Assembly: GCA_036365455.1 (NCBI GenBank) | Contig: JAWQUS010000008.1 | Span: forward strand, 23,729,501-23,793,500 | Direction: 5' to 3' | Source: Macrosoma leucophasiata | Taxonomy: Eukaryota > Arthropoda > Insecta > Lepidoptera > Hedylidae | DNA: 64,000 nt | In this document: piece by piece, positions 62,891 through 64,000 of the stretch | How positions within the stretch are numbered: the first letter of the stretch is position 1 | Layout: every line of letters begins with the position of its first letter | Notes under the pieces: generated by a model | Told to the model about the DNA's origin: nothing | Seen by the model: the letters and a program-made list of their open reading frames with translations, nothing else | Databases searched by the model: none | Translations under genes and position numbers: made by a program

Positions 62891-63189
62891 AAAATGTTCG
62901 TAGACTCGCCATTTTTGTTTGTACGAGTATGTACCATGCATTTACCTCTGCGAATTAAATATCGTAGATGGCCTGCAGATTTTTTTTTTCGGTTTTTTAC
63001 AATCAATATTATAATAGCAGATATTTCTGTCATAGCCGTTGCGTTAAATTGCCCATTTCATGAAATGATTGACAATTTCATGAAGTTTTGTTTACTGTCC
63101 ATTGGCAACATCATGATGTGCCTTGATCAGATTTACCATATGGTTAACATGGTCAGTCTGCGAGAGTGGCTCTGGGAAACTGCCAAAAC

Positions 63190-63275
63190 TGGAAAAAACT
63201 CAAAAGCGCCTCGGAATCGAACCCAGAACCATAGCGTAGCAGTAGTGGCCTGCTACCACTACACTAGTTTGGTTA
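63190..63275 (-). repeat. Type-1 SINE head fragment
   Basis: On minus: 'agtgtagtggtagcaggcca', B box 'ctgggttcgattccgagg'. The body is replaced by 'gttttttccagttttggcag'. Confidence 0.65.
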
Positions 63276-63522
63276 TACTACACAGTTCATAATATTTTAT
63301 GTAACTTTGATTGACTGAGTGTAATCAGTTTTGGAGTGATTTATAACTAACTAAATATTCTAAACACATTTGAGATTAAAAGGTTATCGTATAAGTATAC
63401 TTCATATTTCCTATTTAATCAATTAAAATATTTACAGTATAAGAATTAGGTTTATTTGGACATATCAATCGGGCCACACGTAGTTTAGGATTACGTACAG
63501 AAAATAAATAGAAATGTCATAA
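63276..63522. other. No gene recognised
   Basis: AT-rich DNA with nothing supported. Confidence 0.5.
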
Positions 63523-63882
63523 ATGAGGATGGGCCTTATAAAAAGGCCTTATAAAGAGGGCAATGGAGAGGTTTATGTTGGAGTTTCTCTGCGAGATCGA
63601 ATCAGAAATGAGGAGATCCGCATGAAAACCAAATTAACTAACATAGCGCACGGAATAGCGAAACTCAAGTGGCAATGGGCAGGGCACATAGCTCGCAGAA
63701 CTGACGGCCGTTGGGGCAAAAGAGTTCTAGAGTGGCGACCGCGTACCGGAAGACGAAGCGTAGGCAGGCCTCCCACGACGGTGGAAGTTGCGAGAAATCG
63801 CTGGATGAGGGTGGCCCAGGTCCGTTCTTGTGGCAATCTTTGGGGGAGGCCTTTGTCCAGCAGTGGACGTCTTTTGGCATGA
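63523..63882 (+). mobile_element. RTE-clade LINE, 3' end
   Basis: The plus frame reads VGVSLRDRIRNEEIRMKTKL, AKLKWQWAGHIARRTDGRWG, KRVLEWRPRTGRRSVGRPPT, then (after a small deletion and frame change near 63775) 'RNRWMRVAQ' and 'cagcagtggacgtcttttgg'. Same family as 2494-2919, with a deletion in the RWTDD block. 5'-truncated. Confidence 0.88.
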
Positions 63883-64000
63883 ATCGTAATAGCTAGAAAG
63901 CAGTTTTTTTAATAAATTATTGAAATTATCTATATCCGTTCCTGTTATAATAACAAGTAATAAAATTTAAAAATTAAAGTTTCAAGCGTCTAACTGCTTC

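Overview
This window looks like non-coding, transposon-saturated DNA of a lepidopteran insect (moth or butterfly). That is an inference from the repeat repertoire: 3' ends of RTE and CR1/Zenon-type LINEs, tRNA-derived SINEs, short repeats ending in CTAGT next to a 'cgcgggcacag' motif, repeats with GACA/TCTG tails, hAT and Tc1/mariner-type MITEs, and a Penelope-like relic. I found no intact host protein gene, no rRNA, no CRISPR array and no functional tRNA. Almost every open frame is short, low-complexity or crosses repeat boundaries. The species cannot be named from sequence alone.

Layout. 1-13 kb: four copies of a GGTTCCGTAG-type repeat lie in the window, three of them here, one split by an RTE LINE end with a visible target-site duplication (TSD). 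This part also holds a tRNA-SINE with a TSD, a tRNA-like SINE head, a CR1 end and an RTE-like LINE reverse-transcriptase relic split by a short repeat. 13-17 kb: a Penelope-like relic with inverted arms, a nested stack (foldback element, hAT MITE, inner MITE, LINE end) and a large inverted pair. 18-29 kb: many short repeats and MITEs. 29.2-32 kb: a GC-rich, mostly repeat-free block with E-boxes, the best candidate for a promoter or 5' untranslated exon of a gene lying outside the window. A smaller GC-rich block is at 37.3-37.6 kb. 36-41 kb: hAT MITEs with clean 8-bp TSDs and a 1,067-bp TA-flanked DNA transposon that keeps two spliced exons of the transposase N-terminus. 41-48 kb: LINE ends and tandem arrays. 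48.8-51.1 kb: a 2,342-bp hAT-like element with about 48-bp terminal inverted repeats (TIRs) and an 8-bp TSD, sitting in a CR1 tail and carrying a broken cysteine-rich (CXC-type) gene. 52-64 kb: long foldbacks, a tandem pair of palindromic MITEs, more short repeats, SINEs and an RTE end.

The dominant repeat is a roughly 280-bp A-tailed short element (called here the GTGGTAG repeat). About 26 full or partial copies occur on both strands in two subfamilies. I could not assign it to a known family.

The elements do not form a pathway. They record successive insertions, and in several places target-site duplications fix the order of events. No database search was possible: family names rest on recognised motifs, and every TSD and TIR statement was read directly from the bases.
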